64,000 nt of DNA from Setoptus koraiensis (taxonomy: Eukaryota; Arthropoda). Shown piece after piece: positions 50,386 to 60,839 of the stretch; the first letter of the stretch is position 1; each line of letters begins with the position of its first letter. The stretch is taken from NCBI GenBank assembly GCA_048013815.1, contig CM106586.1, positions 4,402,001-4,466,000 on the forward strand, in the 5' to 3' direction. The notes beneath the pieces were generated by a model, which saw only the letters and a program-made list of their open reading frames with translations, was not told the origin of the DNA and searched no databases. A program made the translations under genes and the position numbers.

Positions 50386-50442
50386 TTATGGGCATTATGT
50401 TGCACAAGCCCGCCTGCTTATGCAACATAATCATGCCCATAA
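50386..50442. repeat. Large hairpin, 19-bp paired arms with 3-nt bulge, 16-nt loop
   Basis: TTATGGGCA plus TTATGTTGCA (50386-50404) pair with TGCAACATAA (50421-50430) and TGCCCATAA (50434-50442); only TCA is unpaired. Confidence 0.88.
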
Positions 50443-51795
50443 TCAACAGGCAACAGGTGAGCGCGTATTGTATCAATTGCGCCCAGACAGGCCAGTCAAC
50501 TTGCGCAACAAATGCACGTCAGATGAGTGGCGCCACGCTCGTCTAAGCCACTAATGACACTGTGCCAATATCACGCGCCACTGGCATTGTTTGGCCTGTT
50601 GCCATATAATCATATCGGCGATTATTATTTCAATATTTGTGGGCGCAATTCGTGCCAGTTCGTGTACAATATGATCACGACCACTTGTGCCCCTTGTGAC
50701 AGCTCGCAACATCCTGCTGCAACAGCCACAACTGCTGGCCGCCATCACAACCGACGCAACAACCGCAACCGACGCGACGGTGCCGAATTGAAACGGGCTC
50801 GTCGATGATCTGGCCGGCGAAACAAATCGCACAATTTTGTGTTTATATCATCGACACACGATGGGCCGCTGAGATAATAGGAGGCCGCTCAGCCAGCAGC
50901 AACAAAGCACAGATTGTGGCACAATTTGTGAGGCATCCATTTATTTGTAGCTATAAACAGAGTTTAAGCGGCCAAAAAAATGAACTGACAAGTGAGGCCG
51001 CCACAATGGGCCGGCGCGGACGTGCCGATGCCTCGGACACGGTGATTAATCATGTTTGCTTTGGCGCGCAACCGGGCCGCCGAGTGACCACTTGCAGCTC
51101 GCTTAACTGGGCGCTTGCGTCCAGCGATCACGTTGTAGTCTAGTTGTAGTTTGTGGTCACTCGGTTTGCGGCCACTCGGTTTGCGGCCACTCGGTTTGCG
51201 GCCAGAGTGACCACAAGAGTGACCACAAACTGCAACCGGGTTGATGGAGCACTCACGTCAGTTGATAGGAGAATGACACACTCTCATGTTGATTTTGTTT
51301 TCGCTCAATTGAGCGCCAGACCATGCGCAACATTTGCACAAAAGTTTGCAGCAAAGTGGGTCTCGCTCGCGCTGACCACTGCTGTGCTGACAGTGCCCAA
51401 AAGCGAGCAAAAGTCGCCAGCCAAGTCCCAAAGTCACAATTTGCGACCCGCAAAGCCAGTGATTTGATTTGGTTAATTTGAATACCACTGGCCAGCCTGG
51501 AGCCGCCGATATTCACCAGTGGCCGCGATATCCACCATTGGTCGCAATATTCACCGGTGCCAGCGACATTCACCAGTGCCAGCGACATTCACCAGTGCGG
51601 CCGATATTCACCAGCGCCGGCGATATTCACAATTGTTGTCGCAGTCCACTTGATGGGCAGTTGCAGCGGCAGCAGCAGCGGCAGCGGTGGTATTATGATG
51701 GATTAGTGGTCAGTGGTCAGCAGCCGACAACAAGGGAACAAGCGTGAACGAGCGCACAAATTTACAAATTGACTGCTCAGTGGCATATGTAGATT

Positions 51796-51820
51796 AAATA
51801 ACAATTGACAATTGTTATTT
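51796..51820. repeat. Hairpin, 11-bp perfect arms, 3-nt loop
   Basis: AAATAACAATT at 51796-51806 and its exact reverse complement at 51810-51820. Confidence 0.9.
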
Positions 51821-54800
51821 GCGCTTATCCCCGACAACAGCCACCAGCGAGACAAAAGAGCCCCATAGGCAGCGTTTTTTTAACAGCAACTAGTGACTTG
51901 TTGTCGCGTTGTCCACTCGAGTCGCCCGGTCGCCACACAATGCCACGTCCTCGGGCCCATCGCGGCTCTTTTCGCGTCTTTTGTCGGACTTGTACCCATC
52001 ACCGTGACAGACACTCCCGAGACTGGCTCACCTGAGCTCGTCGCACGGCCACTCGGCGGCCCTTGATCGATCGAGGCGCAATGAGGCGCCAATTGAGTGC
52101 GTCGAGTCAATTGAGTCGCTCTCTCACACTCGCACGCTCGCTTTAGCGGCTCATGAGTCAATCTAAATTTAGTTTAGTTTTAGTGAACTGACCAGCGCAA
52201 CCAGTTGTCAATTGACAGTCCCTGGTGGAGCACCCACAACCGAAATTGGGTCACAATTTCGCACACAATCACTGACCACTCAATTATAAGCCGGCCACCG
52301 GATTATCCCCGTTCAATTGGGCACGAATTCAGCGTTGGCCAGTGTTAAATGGGGCCACATTCTGTGCAAGTCGCAGCCATTTGTTGTATGGCTTACACAG
52401 CTTGTGATTGCATGTAATAATAGTATGATTCATACAACGCGCAACAAGTGGTTGTCGGTCCGGTGCAGCGCCCTCTATCGGCGGGCCAGCTTTACTTTTC
52501 AGTTGGCCTTTTGAAACTTTGGACTCCAAAGTTTGGAGTCAAAAGTTTTGGCTGACAGCTTGTGAGTGCGGCCCCGCAGCGAGCGAAATGCAAACACTGC
52601 CAAGTGGTCGCTGTTGTTCAATATCTCGCAATATCAATCTTGTGTCGAGTTTGATTTACTGGGCCACTCGCCAATTTGCAATTAGAGGCCGCCAATTGTG
52701 TGCCAACTGTGCCAAATGTGCGCCAATTGCGCCAAATGTGCGCCGATTGTGCCAATTGTAACTGGATTGTCCGGCCAGAACAAGATAAATGACAAGATTC
52801 ATGCCAGTACCACCAGCCGCGAATTTAAGTCACTGGTGCCGTGACAACGTGCGATCCACTGGCTACCAGTGGCCATTTCGAGTGGTCAGTTACAATGATG
52901 GCCGCCACAACAAATACCAAAATACCAAATACACAAGACATATGTAAGATTTTAATGGCATATAGGGCGCGCAATGGGCCACACAATGGGCGCGTCGATG
53001 TGTGTCGCCTCATGTCGATTGGCGTCGATTTATGTCGATGTAAGCACGTGATAGGTTTATAGGTGGCCGGCATGGAAATTCCTTAATTGGCTCGCGATTG
53101 GCCAGTCAGTGGCAGGCGCAGGTTGGCCACATGTCGCTGCGGTCAGTTGTAGTGGTCAGTTGTGGCGGCCGGTGGCGCTGGCCGGAGCGGTTGTGTCGTG
53201 TTGTGTCGTGTTGTGGGTGAAAAGAATGCCAGAGAAGCCAGCGCACAATTGCGAGCCAGTTCTCACACTAGCGCTGGCGCGTTATCAGTTATCCGTTATC
53301 TTTTGCGACAGTTGCAGCCAGCCGATCGCTTAGTCGCGAGCTCACCGAGGGGGCCAAAGGCTCACTTTCGTGCTGGCGTTCGTTGCTGACGTTCGGCGCT
53401 GGCGTTCGGCTCGGGCGTTCGGTGCGAGCAGCGAACCGGCGGTGGTCCAATTACGGCGCGGACAACTACCCACCGGCCAACCACAAACCGGCCAACTGCA
53501 AACTCTTCACTGGCCACCACTTAGACCACCCAAATACCTGACCAGTCCGCCCCCAGTGCGCGCCGTACAAACAATGGGCTCTGTTTGTTTTTACCTGTTC
53601 TGTTGTTGTTGTTGTTGTTGTTTGTGGACACAGCGGCCACTTGACAATGGCTACAACGGCAACAGCAGCGACAGCGGCAACAGCAGCGACAGCGGCAACA
53701 ACCACAGCAGCAGCAACAACGGCAACAACAACGGCAACAACAACAACAACAACAACGGCAACAACAACAACGGCAACCTGGTGTTAATATCGGTAGTCTA
53801 TGGCGGTGCACGATAATTAATCACACGCAGCCAATGGTTTGGGTCGCCACAAGTTTACAAACAAGTTTGTTTCTGCCAGTCAAAGCTCCATTATCTACTG
53901 GCCATTATCTTTTGTGGCGAGTATGTGAAAAACTTGACAAAACTTTTCACAGAATCTTGTCGCTCGTTTGCGAATATCTGCCCACTGGCTGCTGCTGCCC
54001 ACCAACAGCCACCGACAACCACCGACAACCACCGACAACCACCGACAACCACCAACAACCGACTGCAACCGGCCAACTGCGCCGGCCAACTGCACCGGCG
54101 GCTGCAACCCAAATTAGCCTAATGAGTTTTGGAGGCAGCAAAAGTGCAAAATTGGGTCGCGCCAACACATGCCAGCATATCGTTTGGCCCATTGTGTTTG
54201 TGTTTGTTTGTTTATTGCTCCCTCTCGCGGCCACTCGATGATCATCTCGAGAGAGTGTGTCGCCCGTTTAGCACCCTAGGCTAAAGTGGCCGCGACAAGA
54301 GTTTTGAGCACAATGAATTTCGGCCACTTGATTAGGCTCTCATGATCGGCGTCACGCAAACGGTCATCGTCGTCATCGTTGTCGCCGCCACCATCGGGTG
54401 GTCCGGTCCGGTCTGGTCCTGCGCGACCCGGGCCGGCCCGGTGTGTTTGCATTGGTGCGTGCGTGTGTTTGTGCCGAGCCGCACGCCTCTCCTGTCAAGA
54501 GCGTTGTTTGCCGAGAGGGGCCAAACGCGCAGTCCGAACGCGCAGTCCGAACGCGCAGTCCGAACGCACTGACCGAACGCGCAAGCCGAACGCGCAAGCC
54601 AAACAACCGGCCCGAACGCCTTGCTGTTCAACCTGTTCAATTGCTGCGGCGGCGGCGGCGATGCCGGGCCTTTGGCGAGACACACTGAGAGCGGCCAACA
54701 ATGACGGGCCGGCCAACAGGTTGCCGTTGGCTCGTTTGTTTGGCCTGTTGGCCACGATTGATATGTCAAATAATTGGCCAGCCGAGCGGCGCGCACAATG

Positions 54801-57058
54801 CATCGGGCGGCCGGTATCTGCAGTTACCCATCTAATCGCTTGGTGCCATCTAACACGAGTTGTTGTAGCGGATAACACGATGACCACTTGTGGATAATAT
54901 CTCATGTTGCTATCTTTGTTGCTGTTGTTTGTGTCCGGTGCGCCAGTTATATGGCGCGTTGTGCGACGGGCCGGCACATAGTTATGGTGAACCCTCTCTC
55001 TCTCTCTCGTCCATAAAGCCTTTATGTTATTAAACTGCGGGCTTGTCGCGGCTGCTCGCGGCTTCTCTCCGGGCCGCCGGGCTCCGACGCTCGGTCGGCC
55101 CGGACGCTTTATTGGCCGGCGCGTTTTATTGCCGGCCGGCGGTTGCGGGCAGCCAACAGCGTGCGGGATCAGTTTATACATTGTAATACAATGATTGTGT
55201 TGCCCAGCACAGACTGCATGAGCTCACTGTGCGCTACATTGTCGCTGGACCCCGATATCCGACCATCCGACTATCTCAGCATACGAATGTCCCAGTATCC
55301 CGACTATTTCAGTATCCGCATACCCGACCATTTCAGTATCCGCATACCCGACCATTTCAGTATCCGAGTGCCCGGTGCCCCGATGTCCAGCGAACAATGT
55401 GGCGATGTATATTAGCGTGCGTTTAATTTACAAAGGTGCGCTAATTAGTTGGTTGCCAGCGCTGGCCGGTGCAATGGCGATCACTGGCGAAAATAATCGC
55501 CGTTGTCGCTGGCCGTTGTCGTTGTTGGTGTCGGTGTGTTTGCGAGCCGCCACTTGTCGCTCATGGCGTCTCATTATTGGCTCGGCCGCTGGCTGTTGTC
55601 GTGGCAAGTTTGTTGCTCGTTTGCCAATGGCTAAAATAGTCGCAATAATCGGATAATCGGATAATCGAATCGAGTCGATACCGGCCAGCCCAGGCCGTGG
55701 CTGCCATTAGACGCACGTACCAGCACAAGCGTAGCACCACAGACTGCACTGACCACTGGTCACCCATAAAAGAAGGGGTGACGCCAAAAAAGAATGTCGT
55801 CATGTAGATAACACACGCACAAACACGAACCGGCTCGTATAGCTATAAACCTGGGCGCACGTACGGCGGCTCGCGCAGGTTGTCGGTCGTTGGTTGTCGG
55901 TTGCCGGTTGCCGGTTGTTGGTCGTTGGTTGTTGGTCGGTGATTTGAATACGGCGAGAACAAGTCGCGACACAAGAAGAATTTACAGCCAGTGCAATTGC
56001 AACTCCAGTTACGAGTGGCCGCCATTTGCATCGGCGTCAGTTTGTGTACGCTGCGCCAGTGTCAGCCAATGGCCAGTGCTCTTCTCAGACAGCTCATTAA
56101 ACGGTGAACGCTAATTAGAATCACATTGGCATTCGCTAATTAGATGCCATTCCAGCCAGCAACTCGAACTGTACCGATGCAAAGCCGTTGCTTGCATTCT
56201 GTTGCTTCGGCCATTTGTTGTTTACTTTCACTAGTGGACAGTGCTGTACATTGGCGCAGTATTTTGCATTGTATCACACACTAATAAGTCGCTATTTATA
56301 TTCCCGTCATATGCGGCTTCTGGCCTCACTGACCACGCTCGCAACTGTCATCGCTGTCATTGCTTGTCGCCACAAACTTGCCCTGCTCGTGCCATGTCAT
56401 TTCCATCAATAATCACTGCCAATAGTCGTCCTCGGCACAACCTGTTGTTCATTACTGGCACAGTGGCCACAATAGTCGCTCGCTGCCGGTCACTCGCGAT
56501 CACACTGGACACACCATTCGACAAAGAGACCAACTCACCTGGCCACTATTGCGCTGGCGCTGGCCAAAATTGGACTCTGCAATGGCAAGCACCCGATCCA
56601 GTGCCGCGTAGCGGCGCTCTGCGCAAGCTCATTCCAAATGAGTCATTCGTTTCAGATGAGGCCTCAATCATTTAGGCTCACAATATAAATGTCAACTAAC
56701 CAACAATAGGTAAACAAACAGGTTGCGTCACACAAAATCTGTGCTGTGCAAACATGACACTTGTCACTTGAAGTGATGCACTTGATGTCCACTCATGCGA
56801 CTTGATCAGCAAATCTTTTTTCTAGACAGTCTAGCGAACGCGAAAAGCGAGAAATGACTCGCTCAAGAGCACTTGTCGGCCGGTAGGTGACAGTGGCTGA
56901 GGTGACAATAATTGTCAACTTGACTTGTCAACAACTTGTTGATTGATTGTTGTTGGCTCGAATGGCCGAAAAATGCGACACATAAAAACAAATCAGGGGC
57001 GCATGTGACCTGCTAGTGATAGGCGTCGTTTGCAAGAAATGACAGCAGCAGAGTTATT

Positions 57059-57065
57059 TATAAAG
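57059..57065 (+). promoter_or_regulatory. TATA box of secreted-family gene 1
   Basis: TATAAAG lies 127 bp before the start codon at 57192. The position is consistent with the TATA boxes of the other family members but the sequence differs from their TATAAATAG. Confidence 0.5.
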
Positions 57066-57191
57066 CTCGTCTACAACTTATCGCATAGACGATATGTGGC
57101 AACGAGCAACTCACCTGTATTTTGCAATCGACAGTCATCGTGTTCATTGTGTTCACCTTGAAAATTTGTATTAAAACAAAATAAGACAATA

Positions 57192-57794
57192 ATGTCATTT
57201 CTGTTGTATAGTAAATATTTTGCGATTGTGATATCTGTTATAATAGCCAGTTGTGGCGTAATACGAACCTCTGCACAGCCGTCACAGGTAGATGATGAAT
57301 TGGACCAGTGGCAGGACGAGCTGCCCTCGACACAATTACTGATAGACGAACTGACCATCAGACGAGATCAATTGGTAGAGTACAACACGAGAATCGCAGA
57401 GGCACTGGCCAGTTTGAAAGAGCGCCGAGAGCAGAACAAATTGCCACAGGATATAAGAAAAAAGGTGCCCATGATAGAAAATATACTGCAAAATGAATTC
57501 GAAAAAAAATTCCATCTAGGCATCGAGCGTCTGTCCCATATTATAGTACGTCTCACTGGAAGCTGCAACGATGAAGCACACGAGTGTATGTATCTTCTGT
57601 CGGACGATGACATTGCCCATATCCGAGCGACAATGGATTGTTTGAAGATGTATATAGAGATGGTGGAACCATTGAAGAGAAAGAGACCTGCTCATTTTGT
57701 TGTCTATGAAGCAAAGCCTTTGACCGATGGCAGACTTTTCAAACTATTTCACATTTATGTATTGATTTATTATGGGTTGCATCATTACGCTTAA
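57192..57794 (+). CDS. Secreted helical family protein, member 1 (divergent)
   Basis: A 200-residue predicted secreted protein of no family known to me. A hydrophobic signal peptide spans about residues 1-28, ending near RTSA-QPS. The rest is charged and helix-prone. It is the most divergent member. It keeps KLPQDIRKKVPMIENIL (83-99), which matches the LPxDIxxxLPxIxxML block of the others. The TxTLGDL core and the FIxxYRxxFG motif are weak (CLKMYIEMVEP). Cys125 and Cys132 bracket a short loop, matching the Cys pair of member 7; Cys150 is extra. The tail LFHIYVLIYYGL (183-194) is hydrophobic and could be a membrane or GPI anchor signal. It is the first gene of the plus-strand array. No intron is visible. 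Confidence 0.75.
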   Translation: MSFLLYSKYFAIVISVIIASCGVIRTSAQPSQVDDELDQWQDELPSTQLLIDELTIRRDQLVEYNTRIAEALASLKERREQNKLPQDIRKKVPMIENILQNEFEKKFHLGIERLSHIIVRLTGSCNDEAHECMYLLSDDDIAHIRATMDCLKMYIEMVEPLKRKRPAHFVVYEAKPLTDGRLFKLFHIYVLIYYGLHHYA

Positions 57795-58147
57795 TCATGG
57801 TGATTCTTTAAACCGGAAGTTGTGCTAATTGATGCGATCAGTTGACATCAGGAAGGACCTCTGGTGACATTTATCGGCAAGCGGCCTCAGATGATTGTTG
57901 TTGTATAACAGTAAATTCAAGAAATTGTAAACGCTACCGTTCTTAATCAATTGTGCCAACCGTCACATAAAGAGAGGGTCTAGCAACTCGTCCAATCAAC
58001 TGATTATTTGGTACTTTCTTTCTTCGCGAACAGACTTTATTATTGTCATCACATCTTACTGAACAGATTTAATTGTGCTCGTCTTGTCGTCTCTAGCTTC
58101 AATTCTCTCCAAAAGTAATAACTATAGATAGAGAAAAGAGGATTGGG
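57795..58147. other. Spacer after member 1
   Basis: This is the 3' flank of member 1, AT-richer than the desert. I see no further gene. The last bases may hold unrecognisable remains of the 5' part of the broken copy that follows. Confidence 0.5.
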
Positions 58148-58287
58148 TCATCGAAGAATAACCTGAGCGAAATCAAAGGCCAATTTTTGACAATTGGCGG
58201 TGATTTAGTTGAAAAATTGCCAGCGGCTGAGAAAATGCTGCGTTTGCATACAAACAACAAAGCAGATAAAGCGGTTCGAGAGATGGC

Positions 58288-58295
<8 letters not shown>
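58148..58295 (+). pseudogene. Broken secreted-family copy (member 2), closest to member 4
   Basis: The frame reads SSKNNLSEIKGQFLTIGGDL, then VEKLPAAEKMLRLHTNNKAD and KAVREMATL. This matches SFKNNLSDIKDQLVTIG and the PVIENMLRKHVKDEADKAVVEVTTL part of member 4. About 25 residues containing the TLTLGDL core are deleted in frame. No start codon or signal peptide is found, and the match ends in a (CT)n microsatellite at the point where the intact gene reads ACTCTCATAG. It is clearly non-functional. It shows that the array has gained and lost copies. Confidence 0.85.

Positions 58296-58344
<49 letters not shown>
58291..58344 (+). repeat. (CT)n microsatellite, about 27 units
   Basis: It begins inside the broken family copy, at the ACTCTC word of the ancestral gene, so it probably expanded from that seed after the copy lost function. 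Confidence 0.93.
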
Positions 58345-58347
<3 letters not shown>

Positions 58348-58427
58348 CGGGTAGGCGAAAAAGAAAAAACAAGCAGGTCTTTTCGTCGATGCTCAGAGAC
58401 TCGCTGGATGGCTGCTAGTTACAAGTT

Positions 58428-58436
58428 TATAAATAG
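58428..58436 (+). promoter_or_regulatory. TATA box (TATAAATAG) of member 3
   Basis: Exact TATAAATAG, 224 bp before the member 3 start codon. The identical nonamer precedes members 4, 5 and 6. Confidence 0.7.
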
Positions 58437-58659
58437 CTGTCGATAGCACGCTTGTTGGCGCTTGACAGCATTTATGAGCAGTCTATATTTAAATGGTTGC
58501 GAAAAATGTCGCACCTAAGTTTGTTGGTGATGACTGAACTGAACTTGTTCATCGAAAATTTTTTTTTTCAATCGAGCGTAACATATAGTTGACAATAACA
58601 ACAATTGAAAGCAAAAATAATTAGCAAAGTTAACTAAAACCGACTGCGAGAGAATCAAA

Positions 58660-59142
58660 ATGGAAAAATTTAGTCTGAGAATCATTTTGGTAGCTTGTGC
58701 GTTGAATGTAGCCTTGGCAGTACCGAGAAGTGAGCTATTCGATTTAAAAAACCAACTTTTGACCATTGGAATGGAGGCAACAATGACATTGGGTGACTTA
58801 GAGAGGCGCCATTTAAACGATGGCGGTCTAGCTGAGGACATTGCGGCGCATTTGTCTACAATAACAACCATGTTACGTGTTAACGCCAAAGAGGAAACAG
58901 ATGACTACGTGGCAGACATAGAGGACATGTTTATAAAGCATGGCAGTCGCGACGAAATTGATTTGACACAGCAAGAACAACAACGTGTGTCAATGATGAG
59001 AATGTTCATTAGTGAGTACAGAGAATCATTCGGACCGAGCCCGGCCTCGTCGGACCCAGCCAGTCCGACAGAGAAACGCCAGTTCAAGCCAAGAATTCTG
59101 CCCGATTCCATATTGCGCAAGTTATACGTGGCCAAATATTAG
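58660..59142 (+). CDS. Secreted helical family protein, member 3
   Basis: A 160-residue predicted secreted protein. A signal peptide spans 1-20 (MEKFSLRIILVACALNVALA). The mature chain has the family core LLTIGMEATMTLGDLERRHL (33-52), then LAEDIAAHLSTITTMLR, an acidic KEETDDYVADIEDM segment, FISEYRESFG (116-125), a Pro/Ser-rich linker (126-137) and the C-terminal RILPDSILRKLYV motif. No cysteine remains in the mature protein, so there is no disulfide. It is closest to member 5. AATAAA lies at 59188-59193, about 45 bp after the stop. Family and function are unknown. The pattern fits a small soluble extracellular helical bundle. Confidence 0.85.
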   Translation: MEKFSLRIILVACALNVALAVPRSELFDLKNQLLTIGMEATMTLGDLERRHLNDGGLAEDIAAHLSTITTMLRVNAKEETDDYVADIEDMFIKHGSRDEIDLTQQEQQRVSMMRMFISEYRESFGPSPASSDPASPTEKRQFKPRILPDSILRKLYVAKY

Positions 59143-59187
59143 TTGTGTTGAATATTCAAATCGATTGTTGCGTAAAAAGTCAACTGC

Positions 59188-59193
59188 AATAAA
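59188..59193 (+). terminator. Poly(A) signal of member 3
   Basis: AATAAA 45 bp downstream of the stop codon. Confidence 0.6.
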
Positions 59194-59604
59194 ATCTCAA
59201 TGCATCTCATCTTGTTTATAGATACAAGTATAGGTAAAATAAACTTGGCCACTCTCCATTGAATCCATGATCGAAGATTCGGCCATTTGAAATCGCGTTA
59301 GCCCTCGTGTGACAGCATTTTCATTTGAGGACCCATTTCAGACGAGAAGAAACTCGCGAATAGTTGCGCACACTTATGGATGCTGTGCACAATTGTTAGT
59401 TCTGTGCACGCAACAATCGTTCAGCAACCATTTGTATCCAGAGAAAAACGTTAGAAATGAATCAACAAACTAGTCAATTATCGCTAACTGTTGCGTAACA
59501 TTGCAACACTGTCGAAGGGCTCGTTTGATTGTTGGCTGACGAACCTGTCTCGGGATTGTTGTCAGCTGAGCGACTTGCTCTTTTTCTATCTCTGTGTAAT
59601 AGTT
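59194..59604. other. Spacer between members 3 and 4
   Basis: Non-coding. A minus-strand frame of about 80 codons (59470-59715) has no family resemblance and overlaps the member 4 promoter, so it is not called. Confidence 0.5.
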
Positions 59605-59613
59605 TATAAATAG
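59605..59613 (+). promoter_or_regulatory. TATA box (TATAAATAG) of member 4
   Basis: Exact TATAAATAG, 181 bp before the start codon. Confidence 0.7.
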
Positions 59614-59793
59614 CATCGGCCTGCTTGTGGCATCCGATCCTGTGATACAATTCACAGTAATTTCTTTTGCAACAAAGCTCTGTGTGTCGCTTGAAAGTAA
59701 CCATCTGAGTAACAATCTGAGTATTAGAATTCAATTATTCACTGTTCAATTACGCAATCATTGGCCATCAATTAGCCGCAAGCAAGAGAAACT

Positions 59794-60408
59794 ATGAACG
59801 GAATATCGTTGACTGGGGTGGCGCTGATGCTACTGTTGGCCTCAGCATTTCCGAGTGTCCTAACCATGGACGGCGAAGCGAAGAGGTCTGTGAGCTTCAA
59901 AAATAACCTGAGCGACATCAAAGATCAGCTAGTGACAATTGGTATGCAAGCAACACTTACGTTGGGCGATTTAAAGAAGCGTCAATTTGACGGATACAGT
60001 TTACCTGATGACTTTGTGCAGCAATTGCCCGTGATTGAGAATATGTTGCGCAAGCACGTCAAAGACGAGGCAGATAAAGCGGTTGTGGAGGTGACCACTC
60101 TCATAGATCGCCTGCAAGAACAAATAGCCAACAAGTCTTTTCAGGTCGAGGTCATTATGAAAGACGATTGGTTGCGCTTTTGGCAAATAGAGACATTCGT
60201 GCACGAATATAGGAGCACTTTTGGATTGAAGAGATTGATTCCGAGTGCATCAAGTCGCAAGATTGCTGCCAAATACGAACAGAAAATAATTGACGATTTG
60301 ACCCTGCGCAAATGTTATCTCGCAATCACCGACTACAGCGACTCAAAACTTGAATTGTGCCCCTTTGCCAAATTTGTTCATCAGGCAGAATCCGCTCAAG
60401 ACTCTTGA
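59794..60408 (+). CDS. Secreted helical family protein, member 4
   Basis: A 204-residue predicted secreted protein. A signal peptide spans about 1-24, followed by a dibasic KR at 30-31 that could be a processing site. The family core is QLVTIGMQATLTLGDLKKRQ (45-64), then LPDDFVQQLPVIENMLRKHV, the KDEADKAVVEV segment, FVHEYRSTFG (135-144) and IIDDLTLRKCY (165-175). Cys174 and Cys189 are the only mature cysteines. They probably form a C-terminal disulfide loop, shared with member 6. There is one N-glycosylation sequon (NKS, 113). The broken copy at 58148 derives from a gene like this one. It starts 181 bp after a TATAAATAG box and shows no intron. Confidence 0.85.
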   Translation: MNGISLTGVALMLLLASAFPSVLTMDGEAKRSVSFKNNLSDIKDQLVTIGMQATLTLGDLKKRQFDGYSLPDDFVQQLPVIENMLRKHVKDEADKAVVEVTTLIDRLQEQIANKSFQVEVIMKDDWLRFWQIETFVHEYRSTFGLKRLIPSASSRKIAAKYEQKIIDDLTLRKCYLAITDYSDSKLELCPFAKFVHQAESAQDS

Positions 60409-60661
60409 GTCAAGAGGCAGCATAATCCGTAGTCTATCAATGTAATCATTAAATCGCTCATTGAATCAGTCACAGTCCTCAGACATACCGATTATTTAAT
60501 AATAATCGATATTATCTAATAATGCGTCTAATAATGGTTTGTGGTTGTTTGCCAGGTTGCTCTCGTATCCCACTGATAATCCATTGTATCCATTGATGAT
60601 TTGAAATTAGGTGAGCCTCGCATTGTCGACATTGTTGCCTAGATCATTCATCGAATTCATC
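60409..60661. other. Spacer between members 4 and 5
   Basis: Non-coding, AT-rich. ATTAAA near 60448 may serve as the member 4 poly(A) signal. Confidence 0.4.
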
Positions 60662-60670
60662 TATAAATAG
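60662..60670 (+). promoter_or_regulatory. TATA box (TATAAATAG) of member 5
   Basis: Exact TATAAATAG, 170 bp before the chosen start codon. Confidence 0.7.
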
Positions 60671-60839
60671 TAACAAAGCTGGTGGTCGAGTCAGTGGAGC
60701 TGCCTATTGGTATATCTGAGTGTGCTGACAGTTGAGGGGCTCACAATCAACGACAGATTAATGCTGATATCAGATCGTTTTGAGCACTTCCGATTCACTT
60801 TTACGCTCTGTTCGGGCATATCAAGCTACCATTGCAAAT

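Larger units (their letters stand above)
47072..57058. other. Gene desert between the exon island and the secreted-protein cluster
   Basis: No gene is recognised in 10 kb. Visible are CATAATCGCGTAGCCG units at about 48138-48200, TTGGCGGTTG units at 48797-48852 and (GT)n/(CA)n near 49537-49581 and 49667-49688. A CACCTGAG array lies at 49839-49870, and CACTCGGTTTGCGGC units near 51163-51203. GATATTCACCAG words occur at 51505-51630, CAA/CAG-rich DNA at about 53655-53780 and CACCGACAAC units at 54008-54060. GCAGTCCGAACGC units at about 54530-54605 and a 24-bp triple repeat near 55300-55370 follow. Hairpins are listed separately. Confidence 0.65.

Noticed and set aside
12558-57058. LTR, LINE or virus-like elements in the desert
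   Set aside because: No reverse transcriptase, integrase, capsid or transposase motif was seen on either strand, and no long terminal repeats.
59470-59715. Minus-strand frame between family members 3 and 4
   Set aside because: Overlaps the TATA box and leader of member 4 and shows no family resemblance.
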